33,841 nucleotides of DNA, from positions 29,749 to 63,589 of the forward strand of contig DHNG01000049.1 of NCBI GenBank assembly GCA_002409405.1, given 5' to 3'. A program made the position numbers and the translations under genes. This DNA is from Flavobacteriales bacterium UBA5422 (lineage in GTDB: Bacteria; Bacteroidota; Bacteroidia; Flavobacteriales_D; Crocinitomicaceae). The notes under the pieces are model-generated. The model was given only the letters and a program-made list of their open reading frames with translations. It made no database searches and was not told the origin of the DNA. The first letter of the stretch is position 1. Every line of letters starts with the position of its first letter. This document shows positions 1 through 8,676 of this stretch, piece after piece.

Positions 1-814
1 CAAAACGCCCGATCAAGAAATAACCTACGTTGTCCCCTTTATTTGCTCCACACGTTGCAGGGATACCACAGAATCCACCTGATCCACCACAAGTATAGTT
101 ATTTCCACCGTAAGAACATGAACCATTAGTACTACAAGATGCTGCTCCTGTTGTCCATTGCATATCCTGGTAACAGAAGGCTACATTGTTTCCATCCGGA
201 ACAGCCGGATCTGCACCATTTGTCAGAATTAACTGGAATGTATTACGCTTGTCTCCCTTAGTATCATAATATCCAACACTTACCCAGTTGATATAAATGG
301 CAGTGGGTGTAATTTTATACAATACCTGTCCAAATCCTCCGCGTGTATCAACATCTGCCCAGAAAGGAGCAATAATTCGATTGTTATTGGAAGGGAACGC
401 TGTCGATGAAAATGCAGATAATGCCGTTCCAAACGTAACATTTCCATTGTTATTAATGTATAAAGAGTTATACGTTGTCCCATAAAAATTGAATGAGAAC
501 GGAAGATTGATTAAGGAACTGGATCCATCATCATTTGGTGCCAATGCGAGAGAATACGTTCCATCCGGTTGGATATAACAGTCACAATCTGTCGCTCTGG
601 ACTTTGTTTGAATTGAAGGACCAATAACAGGTTTAGCTGTCCCTTCCGTAATCTGGTAACTCAAATCTTGTACAATGGTGTACTCATTAAGTGTCCCATC
701 CATTTTGGCTTGGATGTACTCGGGAGAATCTACTCTTATTTCTTGTTGAGAAAATAGATTAATTGTAAAAAGTTGACTCAAAAGTACAATCACTAAAAAA
801 CTAATACTTTTCAT
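1..814 (-). CDS. Secreted nidogen-like (NIDO) domain protein, C-terminus outside window
   Basis: The frame is open from the ATG at 814 to the window edge, giving 271 visible residues. Residues 1-22 form a signal peptide (basic MKS start, hydrophobic core, ending near LFSQQ). About residues 95-220 read like a nidogen/alpha-tectorin extracellular domain: a predicted beta-rich stretch with NLPFSFNFYG, YINNNGNVTFG, IIAPFWADVDTRG, INWVSVGYYDTKGDKRNTFQLIL and FCYQDMQW. A Cys- and Gly-rich segment follows (several Cys between residues 225 and 260). Proteins of this kind in Bacteroidetes are usually large, exported and carry a C-terminal T9SS sorting domain; that end is cut off here, so secretion route and total size are unknown. 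A Bacteroidetes-type promoter lies just upstream (845-876). The domain call rests on remembered motif shape, not on a search. Confidence 0.75.
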   Translation of the reverse strand, partial: MKSISFLVIVLLSQLFTINLFSQQEIRVDSPEYIQAKMDGTLNEYTIVQDLSYQITEGTAKPVIGPSIQTKSRATDCDCYIQPDGTYSLALAPNDDGSSSLINLPFSFNFYGTTYNSLYINNNGNVTFGTALSAFSSTAFPSNNNRIIAPFWADVDTRGGFGQVLYKITPTAIYINWVSVGYYDTKGDKRNTFQLILTNGADPAVPDGNNVAFCYQDMQWTTGAASCSTNGSCSYGGNNYTCGGSGGFCGIPATCGANKGDNVGYFLIGRF

Positions 815-844
815 AGGATTTTATTTTCTTTTAAATGTAGACTA

Positions 845-876
845 CAAATCTATAAAAATAGTTGCTTCTTTAACAA
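845..876 (-). promoter_or_regulatory. Bacteroidetes-type promoter of the nidogen-like gene
   Basis: On the minus strand TTG (874-876) is followed after 21 bases by TAGATTTG (845-852), matching the TTG-N17-23-TAnnTTTG consensus of the Bacteroidetes primary sigma factor. Transcription would start about 25 bases before the ATG at 814. Confidence 0.6.
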
Positions 877-880
877 AATA

Positions 881-914
881 AAAAGGGAGTGTTAAAAAAC
901 ACCCCCTCTTTTTA
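881..914 (-). terminator. Rho-independent terminator after the type B repeat protein
   Basis: Read on the minus strand, GGGGGTGTT and AACACTCCC form a 9-bp stem with one G-T pair and a short T-rich loop, followed by TTTTTATTTT. It lies 25 bases past the stop of the gene ending at 939. The A-tract on the other side gives it partial two-way symmetry. Confidence 0.8.
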
Positions 915-938
915 TCGTGTATGATTATACCTTGTTTA

Positions 939-3900
939 TTAGTGTACTACTTGGATAAAGCCATGCTTGTCTATTTTTTCTCCACCTTCCAGTGTGGCAT
1001 CTATTTTGTAAAAATAAACTCCTTCACTAACAATGTTGCCACCCATGTCACGACCATCCCAATGTCCGTTTACACCGTCGTATTCATAGATTAAATTTCC
1101 CCAGCGATTCACAATAATACAGTGAAAGTCTGCAACACCATGGCTGTTAACAAACCAAAGGTTGTTTCCTGATTGAGAAGATAGTGAAATGACATTTGGT
1201 GCAGAAATGTCACAGGCTTCGAAATGAATGACTGCTGAATCGGAATAAGAATAACATTCATTGGATGCTGTAACAATGTATACCCCGGGTTGACTGACAG
1301 TAATTGATTGTCCTGTGGCACCCGTATTCCAGCTGTATGTTTGACCGTCAGGACCGTTCCAGGCAGACAGTGGGTACTGAACTCCTAAACACAATGTTGT
1401 ATCGTTGATGTCTGTCCATGGATACGGAAGGAAATTTAATTTTACTTCTTGTGTCATGTTACAGAAATTGTCCGTAAAACTCATCCTATATACTCCAGCA
1501 GTCGGATGTGAAGAAACAAACGTTTGGGAAGGAACGTTTCCTCCTGCTGTCGGATTGCCGGATATAATTACCAGTGCCGTGTCTTCATGCCAGGAAGTAG
1601 AAGGATTGTCAATGACCGTCCAGATTCCTCCCGTATGAGAACTTGTTACTAAGATTTCAGACATGTCATTACATGAATATGCCGGAGGTTGTATCACTGT
1701 AGGGAACGGCGCAATAACAACTGTTGCAGAGTCTGCATCACATACATCAACATAAATCAATGTGAAATTAGTTGTTGTTGTCCCTGAATTAGGAGTGAAT
1801 ACTGGATGTAATACATTTACAGACGGACTGAATGTTCCGCTTCCTGCCGGAAGAACCTCCCAATGTCCGCTTCCTGTTGAAACAACACTTCCTGTTGGTA
1901 CCTGAAATGAGTTGCCGCAAAATGAGGTATCGTTAAATAGGGTAACATTCACAGGGAATACCAATGTGAAATCTTGCTCAAAGAAACAGGATGTTGATAC
2001 ATTGTTTGCATAGGTAAATGTTGCCGTATATGTTCCGGGATTTGCGCTTGCATGTGTGGTTACAATTCCTCCGCTAACTGTTGTTGATGGCGAGAACGTA
2101 ATTCCGTTACCACTCCAGACACCTCCTTCATAAGAGTTAACAACGAGTTCTTTAATTGCTTCACAATTGTCAGAAGGAGAGGACACTGTTGGCAACGGCA
2201 TGATTGTTACATTCACCGTGTCTGAAACACATGCATCTGTTAAAATCAATGCGTAATTGACAATTCCGGAAGCTGCAGTAAACAATGGATTCAGAATTGC
2301 ATCGTTATTGAAAGAGCCGTTTCCGTTTTCCTCTGACCATGTAAATGAGCCCAACACAGAAACACTTCCCTGAGGAACCTGAAACGAAGTTCCGCAGACA
2401 GTTGTGTCATTGAATAATACAGGTGGAACATGTGCTACAACAACGGCCGTATCCGAAACAGTACAGTTGTTAGAAGGGTCTGTTACATGTAAAATAAATG
2501 TTGCAGTTGTCGGGACTTCAGGGTTGGGAATATTGCTAAAGTCAGACAAGTAAATATTTCCATCTGTTGCATCCCATGAGAATGTGACAGATGATCCTGT
2601 ATTGGAAGATCCCTGTCCCTGCAGATAAGCGGTGGAATCAAGACAAATTGCCAGATCAGGCCCTGCGCTTGCAGTTGGAAGTAGTGTATTTCCTGTTACA
2701 ATAACGTTGACAGATGAAGAACATCCGTTTCCTGGATCTGTCGCGGTAAATGTATATGTTCCCGCAAGGTCTACTAATGCATGTTGATCCTGAGTTCCTA
2801 AAATATTTCCATCTACTGTGCTCCACGAAACGACGGTGTTTACATTCGTTGTATTTCCTGTTAAAACAACAGTTGAATCGTTACAGGAAATGATTGGTGC
2901 TGTTATCGGGTCTATAACCGGTCCGTCCAGATCACCATCAACAGCTACAGATACGGATGTAATACATCCATTTGCTTGATCAGTTACTGTAAATGTGTAA
3001 ATCCCGACTCCGTCAATCACTGGTGTTGTGCTGCTATTTCCTGATACAATACTTCCATCCGGTGTTGTCCAGTTATAGATTAAATTTGATTGAGTTCCGG
3101 ATGAATTGGTTGCATTTCCTTGTAGTGTTTCGCTGGAATTGATGCAATCTAAATCTGCCGGAGGATCAATGCTGACTACTGGTTCATTTCCATTTCCATT
3201 GACAGTAACTGTTGCCGTACTGGTACAGGATGTCGCCGGATTTGTAACCGTTACAATATAATTTCCGATGGAATTGACGGTTGGTGTCGGAGTTGTAGCA
3301 CCTGCTAGTATTCCTCCGCTTCCTCCGCCGGAATCTGTCCATAAAAAGGTAGAACCGGGCGTTGTGGATGAGCTTTGCAGTTGAACACCTGATGAGTTGG
3401 TACAGTCTAATACAACCGGAGAGGTGACACTGATATTCGGACTCGGGTTAACTGTTACGTTAAAATTCACTGTTGGAGAACAATAAGTAGGGTCCGGTGT
3501 AAATACATATGTTCCGGAAGAAGTGTTGTTAATTGTTGCAGGTGACCATGTTCCCGGAATACTATTCAATGATGCAGAAGGCAAAGCAGGGGCCTGATCT
3601 CCCTGACAAATCGTAATCGGATCAAATGTAGGAGTGGTCGTTGCCGGTGCAGCGTAATTCAATATGTGTGAACAATCGTTGGAACCCGTAAAATAGGTTT
3701 GGATAGTACAGGTAGGTGTGCTCAGACTCAGTCCGGGTATTGAAATAACATACGGACTACTACCCAGTGACGAAACGGGAATTGTTTGCGAAGCACCACT
3801 GCATGGAGTGATCACCAGGTTTCCGGTCGTAGGGGGATTGGAAAAATTAACCTCCAGGTTGGCGGTATAGGTTCCGCTACCCACATTACAGTTAACACTT

Positions 3901-4742
3901 GCAACTTCGGCCTCTACATAACAGCATGCTTCCACATGGACCGTTAATGTGTAGTCATTCGTTGCAGGACACCCCGGAATACCTCCTCCGGATGAATGTA
4001 CGACGTACGTATACGTTCCTACAGTTGGTGGAGGAGTAACTGTTACCGTAGCTCCATTTATTGAACTTAGATGAGGAGATGGGTCCCAGGTGTAAACACC
4101 GTCCCCTCCGATGGCTGTTGTTGTTACACTTTCACCCATGCATATTGTTACTTCATCCCCGGTTGATAAACTCAACGGGAGTGCGACACCTTCCGTGGCG
4201 ACAAACGTATAGTCACAAACATTTCCGGCATACCCGTCTATCATGATGTAATATTGATTTCCGGGAGTTAATCCGGTTGCTGTGACGTCATATGGTGTAT
4301 TTTGCGCATACATTTGATTTACACACACCAAGCCTGTTACAGGGCCACTGCCACATGTCGCAGCATCAAAGATAAAGACCTGAATCCCTTCACTGCTCGG
4401 GCAATTGTACACGTATGCATCAAAAGAAATAGTAGTTGACTCTGCAGTAAATGAAAGAAAGGCATTGTTTTCTATCGATCCGCAAAAAGCCCCTCCTCCG
4501 CTGGTGCTCCCTAGCTGAGGCCACGTGTCTACTGTATAGGAAGCAGATGTTGTTCCGCAAAATCCATGAACGTTACAAATTGGAGTTGCTGTGGCACATG
4601 ATTCTCCCGGAGGAGGATTTACTGCACATGGAGGCATTCCCGGAGGTGGGGGAACCACACCACTGCTTCCTCCTCCTGAAAATGAAATAAATGAAATAGC
4701 GATACTACAAATGAGTAGTAACAGGTGAGTAATAGCTTTCAT
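939..4742 (-). CDS. Large secreted Ig/PKD-like repeat protein with T9SS type B sorting domain
   Basis: A 1267-residue exported protein. The chosen ATG at 4742 begins MKAITHLLLLIC, a clear signal peptide; the longer frame begins with GTG at 4826 and would overlap the upstream gene by 74 bases. An N-terminal beta-rich domain (roughly residues 45-185) is followed by Cys-containing Ig/PKD-like repeats with recurring blocks such as LDC(T/I)NSS, GxYxxTVT(N/D) and SCxSxA. A module starting FNDTxxCGxSFQVP occurs twice. The last 87 residues are a gliding-motility-associated (type B) sorting domain, with VNRWGNLIYE, GHWDGRDMGG and SEGVYFYKI. The usual NGDGxND signature of that domain is replaced by SSQSGNN. 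It is expected to cross the outer membrane by the T9SS and be surface-attached or released; adhesion or gliding roles are inference. The gene follows a small secreted-protein gene after 10 bases, probably as one operon, and is paralogous to the protein at 19433-22927. Confidence 0.88.
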   Translation of the reverse strand: MKAITHLLLLICSIAISFISFSGGGSSGVVPPPPGMPPCAVNPPPGESCATATPICNVHGFCGTTSASYTVDTWPQLGSTSGGGAFCGSIENNAFLSFTAESTTISFDAYVYNCPSSEGIQVFIFDAATCGSGPVTGLVCVNQMYAQNTPYDVTATGLTPGNQYYIMIDGYAGNVCDYTFVATEGVALPLSLSTGDEVTICMGESVTTTAIGGDGVYTWDPSPHLSSINGATVTVTPPPTVGTYTYVVHSSGGGIPGCPATNDYTLTVHVEACCYVEAEVASVNCNVGSGTYTANLEVNFSNPPTTGNLVITPCSGASQTIPVSSLGSSPYVISIPGLSLSTPTCTIQTYFTGSNDCSHILNYAAPATTTPTFDPITICQGDQAPALPSASLNSIPGTWSPATINNTSSGTYVFTPDPTYCSPTVNFNVTVNPSPNISVTSPVVLDCTNSSGVQLQSSSTTPGSTFLWTDSGGGSGGILAGATTPTPTVNSIGNYIVTVTNPATSCTSTATVTVNGNGNEPVVSIDPPADLDCINSSETLQGNATNSSGTQSNLIYNWTTPDGSIVSGNSSTTPVIDGVGIYTFTVTDQANGCITSVSVAVDGDLDGPVIDPITAPIISCNDSTVVLTGNTTNVNTVVSWSTVDGNILGTQDQHALVDLAGTYTFTATDPGNGCSSSVNVIVTGNTLLPTASAGPDLAICLDSTAYLQGQGSSNTGSSVTFSWDATDGNIYLSDFSNIPNPEVPTTATFILHVTDPSNNCTVSDTAVVVAHVPPVLFNDTTVCGTSFQVPQGSVSVLGSFTWSEENGNGSFNNDAILNPLFTAASGIVNYALILTDACVSDTVNVTIMPLPTVSSPSDNCEAIKELVVNSYEGGVWSGNGITFSPSTTVSGGIVTTHASANPGTYTATFTYANNVSTSCFFEQDFTLVFPVNVTLFNDTSFCGNSFQVPTGSVVSTGSGHWEVLPAGSGTFSPSVNVLHPVFTPNSGTTTTNFTLIYVDVCDADSATVVIAPFPTVIQPPAYSCNDMSEILVTSSHTGGIWTVIDNPSTSWHEDTALVIISGNPTAGGNVPSQTFVSSHPTAGVYRMSFTDNFCNMTQEVKLNFLPYPWTDINDTTLCLGVQYPLSAWNGPDGQTYSWNTGATGQSITVSQPGVYIVTASNECYSYSDSAVIHFEACDISAPNVISLSSQSGNNLWFVNSHGVADFHCIIVNRWGNLIYEYDGVNGHWDGRDMGGNIVSEGVYFYKIDATLEGGEKIDKHGFIQVVH

Positions 4743-4752
4743 AAGTTTGTAT

Positions 4753-5142
4753 TTATAGTTTTTGAATAAGGATTCTTTCGACACTTCCGTTTGGCTGTGT
4801 GAGTGAAAGTTTACATTCTTTTTCACTTAAAAAATCCACCCGGGCAATGATTAATTTTCGATCCCGTTTCGGATTGGTATCAACAGACTTAACCCCTGGC
4901 TGCACAATTTCCATGATGTATTGTCCCAACCGTTCTTCAACAACAATGAATGTTCCTACCAGTTTCCCTTGTTGGTATGTTGAAACATGTTGACCTTCAA
5001 CTTTAACTTGATCGTAATAAGTATCGGTAACAACTTTGTAATCGCCGGAAGAAAGTGGGAGCCGGACTTGTGAGAATAAACTGCTGCTTGCAAATAAGCA
5101 CATGAATAGCAAGAGTGCAGAGGTTGATCTAATTTGTTTCAT
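4753..5142 (-). CDS. Small secreted protein of unknown function, upstream of the type B repeat protein
   Basis: 129 residues. Residues 1-25 are a signal peptide ending near SSLFSQ. The mature part is about 100 residues and appears beta-rich with alternating charged strands (YKVVTDTYYDQVKVEGQ, KLVGTFIVVEERLGQ, CKLSLTQPNG). It has a single Cys in the mature region and no lipobox. I do not recognise the family. The stop at 4753 lies 10 bases before the ATG of the 1267-residue T9SS protein, so the two are probably co-transcribed. The same arrangement, a secreted protein of about 125 residues before a type B repeat protein, occurs at 19033-22927, although the two small proteins do not look alike. 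A possible -7 box TACTTTTG is at 5229-5236 on this strand, without a clear -33 partner. Confidence 0.75.
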   Translation of the reverse strand: MKQIRSTSALLLFMCLFASSSLFSQVRLPLSSGDYKVVTDTYYDQVKVEGQHVSTYQQGKLVGTFIVVEERLGQYIMEIVQPGVKSVDTNPKRDRKLIIARVDFLSEKECKLSLTQPNGSVERILIQKL

Positions 5143-5266
5143 AATAGCATGTTAATAACTAAATAGTTGGTGTATTTATCTCCAGACGACGGATCGGGTT
5201 CAATAGTTGCACAGGATAAATACGCGGCCAAAAGTATGAAATTAATCGGCATTCATTTCTAAAGTA

Positions 5267-5274
5267 TATCTTTG
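5267..5274 (+). promoter_or_regulatory. Candidate -7 box directly before lnt
   Basis: TATCTTTG fits TAnnTTTG and ends 4 bases before the ATG at 5279, which would make the transcript leaderless or nearly so. No TTG lies 17-23 bases upstream, so the match is only to half of the promoter. Confidence 0.35.
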
Positions 5275-5278
5275 TTCT

Positions 5279-6859
5279 ATGGGAAAAAATCAAACGCTGA
5301 TCAGGCCGTTGAGCTTGTTGTTACTCTCCTTGTTAATGGGGTGGTGTGCATGGAATATAAGTGGGCTTTCGCTCTTGTTATTCTTCGCTCTGGTCCCGTT
5401 TCTTTTGGGGATTTCATCCATTAGTGAGCGACAGAAAAAGAGCGGATTCATCACCGTTTTTTACCTCTTGATTTTTAAAATCGTATGGGTTGCAGGGCAG
5501 GTTTATTGGTTGAAAGATGTGACGTACGATACGTTTTTTGCAATTGTTTTAACGCATTCTGTTTTGTTTGTGTTAATTCTAACACCCTCCATCTGTTTTA
5601 TTGCGAAAAAAAAGGTGGATTTGGCGATTTACTTCCTGTTGATCGGCTGGATTCTGTTTGAATACCTCAAGCAAAGTATTGCGCTGCTTAGCCCGTTTTA
5701 TATCCTTGGAACTTCTTTGGGAGAGTACCCGTCGATAATCAGAAGTTACAGATGGATAGGGATAGAAGGAGGGAGTGTGTGGATACTGTTGGTCAACTTG
5801 TTTACCTATAAGCTAATTGCGTCTTTGAAAGATAAAGTAAGGTTAAAAAAGAACACAATCAACCTGGCTTTGGCAATTGTTATACCCTTATTATTATCTG
5901 TTGTACTATCGATCTTTAAAAATGAAGGGACTGAAAAGGTTCATGTCGCAGCATTACATACGGATTTCAACCCGGTGAATACCTATTATGCGACACATCC
6001 GGATGTGATTATTGATTCTTTGTGGAAATTGTCAGAAGGAATAGATCGCCAGACGGAATTGCTTGTATGGCCTGAGACAGTCATCACCAACCTGGGATGG
6101 ATGCAGGAATTGCATCAGAATCAATTTGTGGATTCTCTGCAAAAAAAAATAGCAGCCTATCCTGATCTCCGGATGGTATTTGGAGCCAATACACATACAT
6201 TGCCGACAGATAAGACGGATGAAAAGCTGAATTACAGCAACGAGTACGGCTTTTACTACTATGTTCACAACCTGGCATTTTCACTCGATACGGTTGGTAT
6301 TCAGTATCGGAGTAAAGAAATATTTGTTCCCTTCCAGGAAGAAATCCCGTATGTGAGAACATTCCCGTTTCTCAAAAAGATGATCACAGTTGTGGGCAAT
6401 CCGAATTATTATACAGAACTGGAACGTGACACGGATGTCCATTATACAGGGAAAGGAGCGAGTTATCTGCCATTACTTTGTTACGAAATCTGCTACCCGC
6501 TCTATACGGCAAAAGCCACCAAAGATGTGGGGTTTATTGCGATGATGGGGAACGAACACTGGAATACAAGTGAGAAAGGTTCAAAAATCTATTTCAACAT
6601 TTTAACAACAATTGCCATACAGAATAATTGTGCGGTCCTGAAAAGTTCAAACAACGGAATATCAGTAATTATGAACGGACAAGGTGAGGTGTTGCAGAAA
6701 AAAGAATTTGGTAATACAGGACTCATACAAGGTGTCGTTTTAGCAAAAGAAGATGCTTGTTTATATACATACATCAGTGGATATAGTTATCTTGCTGCAT
6801 TGATATTGTTTCCTGTTTTGTTGTTTCGAAACCGAAAAAAGAAACAAAACAACAATTAA
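5279..6859 (+). CDS. lnt: Apolipoprotein N-acyltransferase
   Basis: 526 residues, close to the usual 500-530 for Lnt, the inner-membrane enzyme that N-acylates the N-terminal Cys of lipoproteins using phospholipid as donor. Several hydrophobic segments span about residues 8-215, then comes a periplasmic carbon-nitrogen hydrolase domain, then a final membrane segment near 495-517. The Glu-Lys-Cys triad can be placed: E266 in LLVWPETVI, K346 in YRSKEIFVPFQEEIPY and C401 in LPLLCYEICYP, with the same spacing as E. coli E267/K335/C387. The Lys-loop pattern VPFxE(E/Y)xP is also kept. The gene starts a plus-strand run and is divergent from the secreted-protein operon. Sequence outside the active-site blocks looks quite diverged, but the triad and topology make the call firm. 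Confidence 0.9.
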   Translation: MGKNQTLIRPLSLLLLSLLMGWCAWNISGLSLLLFFALVPFLLGISSISERQKKSGFITVFYLLIFKIVWVAGQVYWLKDVTYDTFFAIVLTHSVLFVLILTPSICFIAKKKVDLAIYFLLIGWILFEYLKQSIALLSPFYILGTSLGEYPSIIRSYRWIGIEGGSVWILLVNLFTYKLIASLKDKVRLKKNTINLALAIVIPLLLSVVLSIFKNEGTEKVHVAALHTDFNPVNTYYATHPDVIIDSLWKLSEGIDRQTELLVWPETVITNLGWMQELHQNQFVDSLQKKIAAYPDLRMVFGANTHTLPTDKTDEKLNYSNEYGFYYYVHNLAFSLDTVGIQYRSKEIFVPFQEEIPYVRTFPFLKKMITVVGNPNYYTELERDTDVHYTGKGASYLPLLCYEICYPLYTAKATKDVGFIAMMGNEHWNTSEKGSKIYFNILTTIAIQNNCAVLKSSNNGISVIMNGQGEVLQKKEFGNTGLIQGVVLAKEDACLYTYISGYSYLAALILFPVLLFRNRKKKQNNN

Positions 6860-6883
6860 AAAAGATATTCGAAGGAACTCTTC

Positions 6884-6913
6884 TTGTTTGTTTTCTCAAA
6901 TATTGTAAATTTA
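6884..6913 (+). promoter_or_regulatory. Candidate promoter of the deoxynucleoside kinase gene
   Basis: TTG (6884-6886), a 19-base spacer and TAAATTTA (6906-6913) match the Bacteroidetes promoter except for the final G of TAnnTTTG. The leader would be about 20 bases before the ATG at 6935. Confidence 0.4.
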
Positions 6914-6934
6914 TCCTCTCAAAAAATATAAGTT

Positions 6935-7549
6935 ATGCACATTGCTATTGCTGGGAATATTGGATCGGGAAAAACAACGTTAACTCAGTTGTTGGCAAAA
7001 CATTACGGATGGGAAACGCATTTTGAGGATGTGGAACAAAACCCGTACCTGAATGATTTTTACGAAGACATGCAGCGTTGGTCGTTTAACCTGCAGATTT
7101 ATTACCTGAATTCCAGATTTACCCAAATACAAGAAATAAAAAATACCAAAGCGAGTGTTGTTCAGGATCGAACAATATATGAAGATGCATTTATTTTCGC
7201 TCCTAACCTGCATTCAATGGGGTTGATGACAACACGTGATTTTGAAAATTATTTTTCCTTGTTCAACCTGATGGATTCTTTTGTGTCAGCACCCGACTTG
7301 CTGATTTACCTTCGGGCAAGTGTCCCTACATTGGTGAATCACATTCAGCGCCGGGGACGGGATTACGAAGAAAGCATTCGTTTGGATTATCTGAAGCGGT
7401 TGAATGAGCGTTACGAAGCGTGGATCTCTACCTATGATAACGGGAAATTGCTGATCATCGATATTGATAACAATAATTTTCCGGAGAATCAGGAAGATCT
7501 GGGGAAAATCATCAATGCGATTGATGCGGAAATTCACGGGTTGTTTTAA
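6935..7549 (+). CDS. Deoxynucleoside kinase
   Basis: 204 residues, the normal size for the bacterial dNK family (dAdo/dGuo/dCyd kinases), which phosphorylates salvaged deoxynucleosides with ATP in the cytoplasm. Visible motifs are the P-loop GNIGSGKT at residues 7-14, the substrate-pocket Glu in FEDVEQNPYL (E34), the DRTIYED block at 78-84 whose Asp-Arg is the dNK signature (DRS/DRT), and an Arg-rich lid segment IQRRGRDYEESI. Specificity cannot be told from sequence alone; in Bacteroidetes such genes are often labelled deoxyadenosine or deoxyguanosine kinase. It follows lnt by 75 bases and precedes hldD, with no functional link visible. Confidence 0.9.
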   Translation: MHIAIAGNIGSGKTTLTQLLAKHYGWETHFEDVEQNPYLNDFYEDMQRWSFNLQIYYLNSRFTQIQEIKNTKASVVQDRTIYEDAFIFAPNLHSMGLMTTRDFENYFSLFNLMDSFVSAPDLLIYLRASVPTLVNHIQRRGRDYEESIRLDYLKRLNERYEAWISTYDNGKLLIIDIDNNNFPENQEDLGKIINAIDAEIHGLF

Positions 7550-7633
7550 GAACAGAAAAACACATACCAGGAAGAAGAACAGAAAAAACGGATTATTTGT
7601 AGATCAGTTCTTTTTCTTTTCAATCAAAATAAA

Positions 7634-8599
7634 ATGATAGTAGTTACAGGAGCGGCAGGATTTATCGGTAGTTGTCTGGTAGGGCATTTGAACCGGGCAG
7701 GTTATACGGATATTGTTGTGGTTGATGATTTTTCAAAAACAGAGAAAGAACACAACCTGGAAGGCAAGACAATTATTTCTAAAGTAGGGAGAAACGGGTT
7801 TAATGCCTGGTTCCGGGACTTTGCACAAGAAGTGGAATTTGTATTTCACATCGGAGCGAGAACTGACACGACGGAATTCAATAAAGCAATTTTTGATGAA
7901 CTGAATGAACACTTTTCGCAAGAAGTTTGGAAGACATGTACGGAATTTCAGATTCCTTTGGTGTATGCCAGTTCAGCAGCAACATACGGATTGGGAGAAT
8001 ACGGGTATAAAGATGATCATTCCGTTGTAGAACAATTAAAACCATTGAATCCGTATGGAGATTCCAAGAATAACTTTGATAAATGGGTACTTCAGCAGGA
8101 AAATCAACCTCCTTTTTGGGCGGGATTGAAGTTTTTTAATGTGTATGGTCCGAATGAATTCCACAAAGGAAGAATGGCTAGTGTGATTTTTCATGCATTT
8201 AATCAAATCGGAAATTCAGGTACCATGAAACTGTTCCGTTCCCACAATCCGGATTACACGGACGGAGGACAGCTGCGTGATTTTGTCTATGTAAAAGATG
8301 TGGTAAATGTATGCCTGTTCCTGATGGAAAACAAACCGCAAAGTGGCATTTATAACCTTGGTTCCGGTAAAGCACGAACCTTTCTGGACTTAGCTAAAAA
8401 TACCTTTAAAGCAATGGGGAAAGAAGAATCCATTTCGTTTATTGATACCCCTGCTGATATTCGGGACAAGTACCAGTATTTTACAGAGGCAGACATGTCT
8501 AAGCTGATCGGACAGGGATATACCACTCCATTTCATACACTGGAAGAAGGAGTGGATGATTATGTGAAAAATTATTTAATCGGGAATAAGTATTATTAA
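7634..8599 (+). CDS. hldD: ADP-L-glycero-D-manno-heptose-6-epimerase
   Basis: 321 residues, extended short-chain dehydrogenase fold. HldD converts ADP-D-glycero-D-manno-heptose to the L-glycero form used in the inner core of lipopolysaccharide. The NAD(P) motif GAAGFIG (residues 6-12) opens the protein. ASSAATYG supplies the active-site Ser/Thr region, and YGDSK (Y141, K145) is the catalytic YxxxK. Family-specific blocks very close to E. coli HldD are FHxGA, KFFNVYGPNEFHKGRMASV, LRDFVYVKDV, YNLGSGKARTF and a YQxFTxADM-like block near the end. These separate it from the SDR-type threonine dehydrogenase of flavobacteria, which was considered because kbl is the next gene. Other heptose genes (hldE, gmhA) are not nearby. 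Confidence 0.93.
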   Translation: MIVVTGAAGFIGSCLVGHLNRAGYTDIVVVDDFSKTEKEHNLEGKTIISKVGRNGFNAWFRDFAQEVEFVFHIGARTDTTEFNKAIFDELNEHFSQEVWKTCTEFQIPLVYASSAATYGLGEYGYKDDHSVVEQLKPLNPYGDSKNNFDKWVLQQENQPPFWAGLKFFNVYGPNEFHKGRMASVIFHAFNQIGNSGTMKLFRSHNPDYTDGGQLRDFVYVKDVVNVCLFLMENKPQSGIYNLGSGKARTFLDLAKNTFKAMGKEESISFIDTPADIRDKYQYFTEADMSKLIGQGYTTPFHTLEEGVDDYVKNYLIGNKYY

Positions 8600-8676
8600 G
8601 GTCTGGCAGGAAACGCAGTGTGCTTCTAACCTGGAAGTGAAGCGGTCTGAATGTCAAAAATCTAATATCTAAAAAT

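Noticed and set aside
4743..4826. Longer N-terminus for the 1267-residue T9SS protein
   Set aside because: It starts at GTG, overlaps the upstream coding region and would bury the signal peptide behind 28 polar residues.
7575..7612. Possible terminator AAGAAC...GTTCTT before hldD
   Set aside because: Only 6 weak base pairs with a 26-base loop; insufficient to call.
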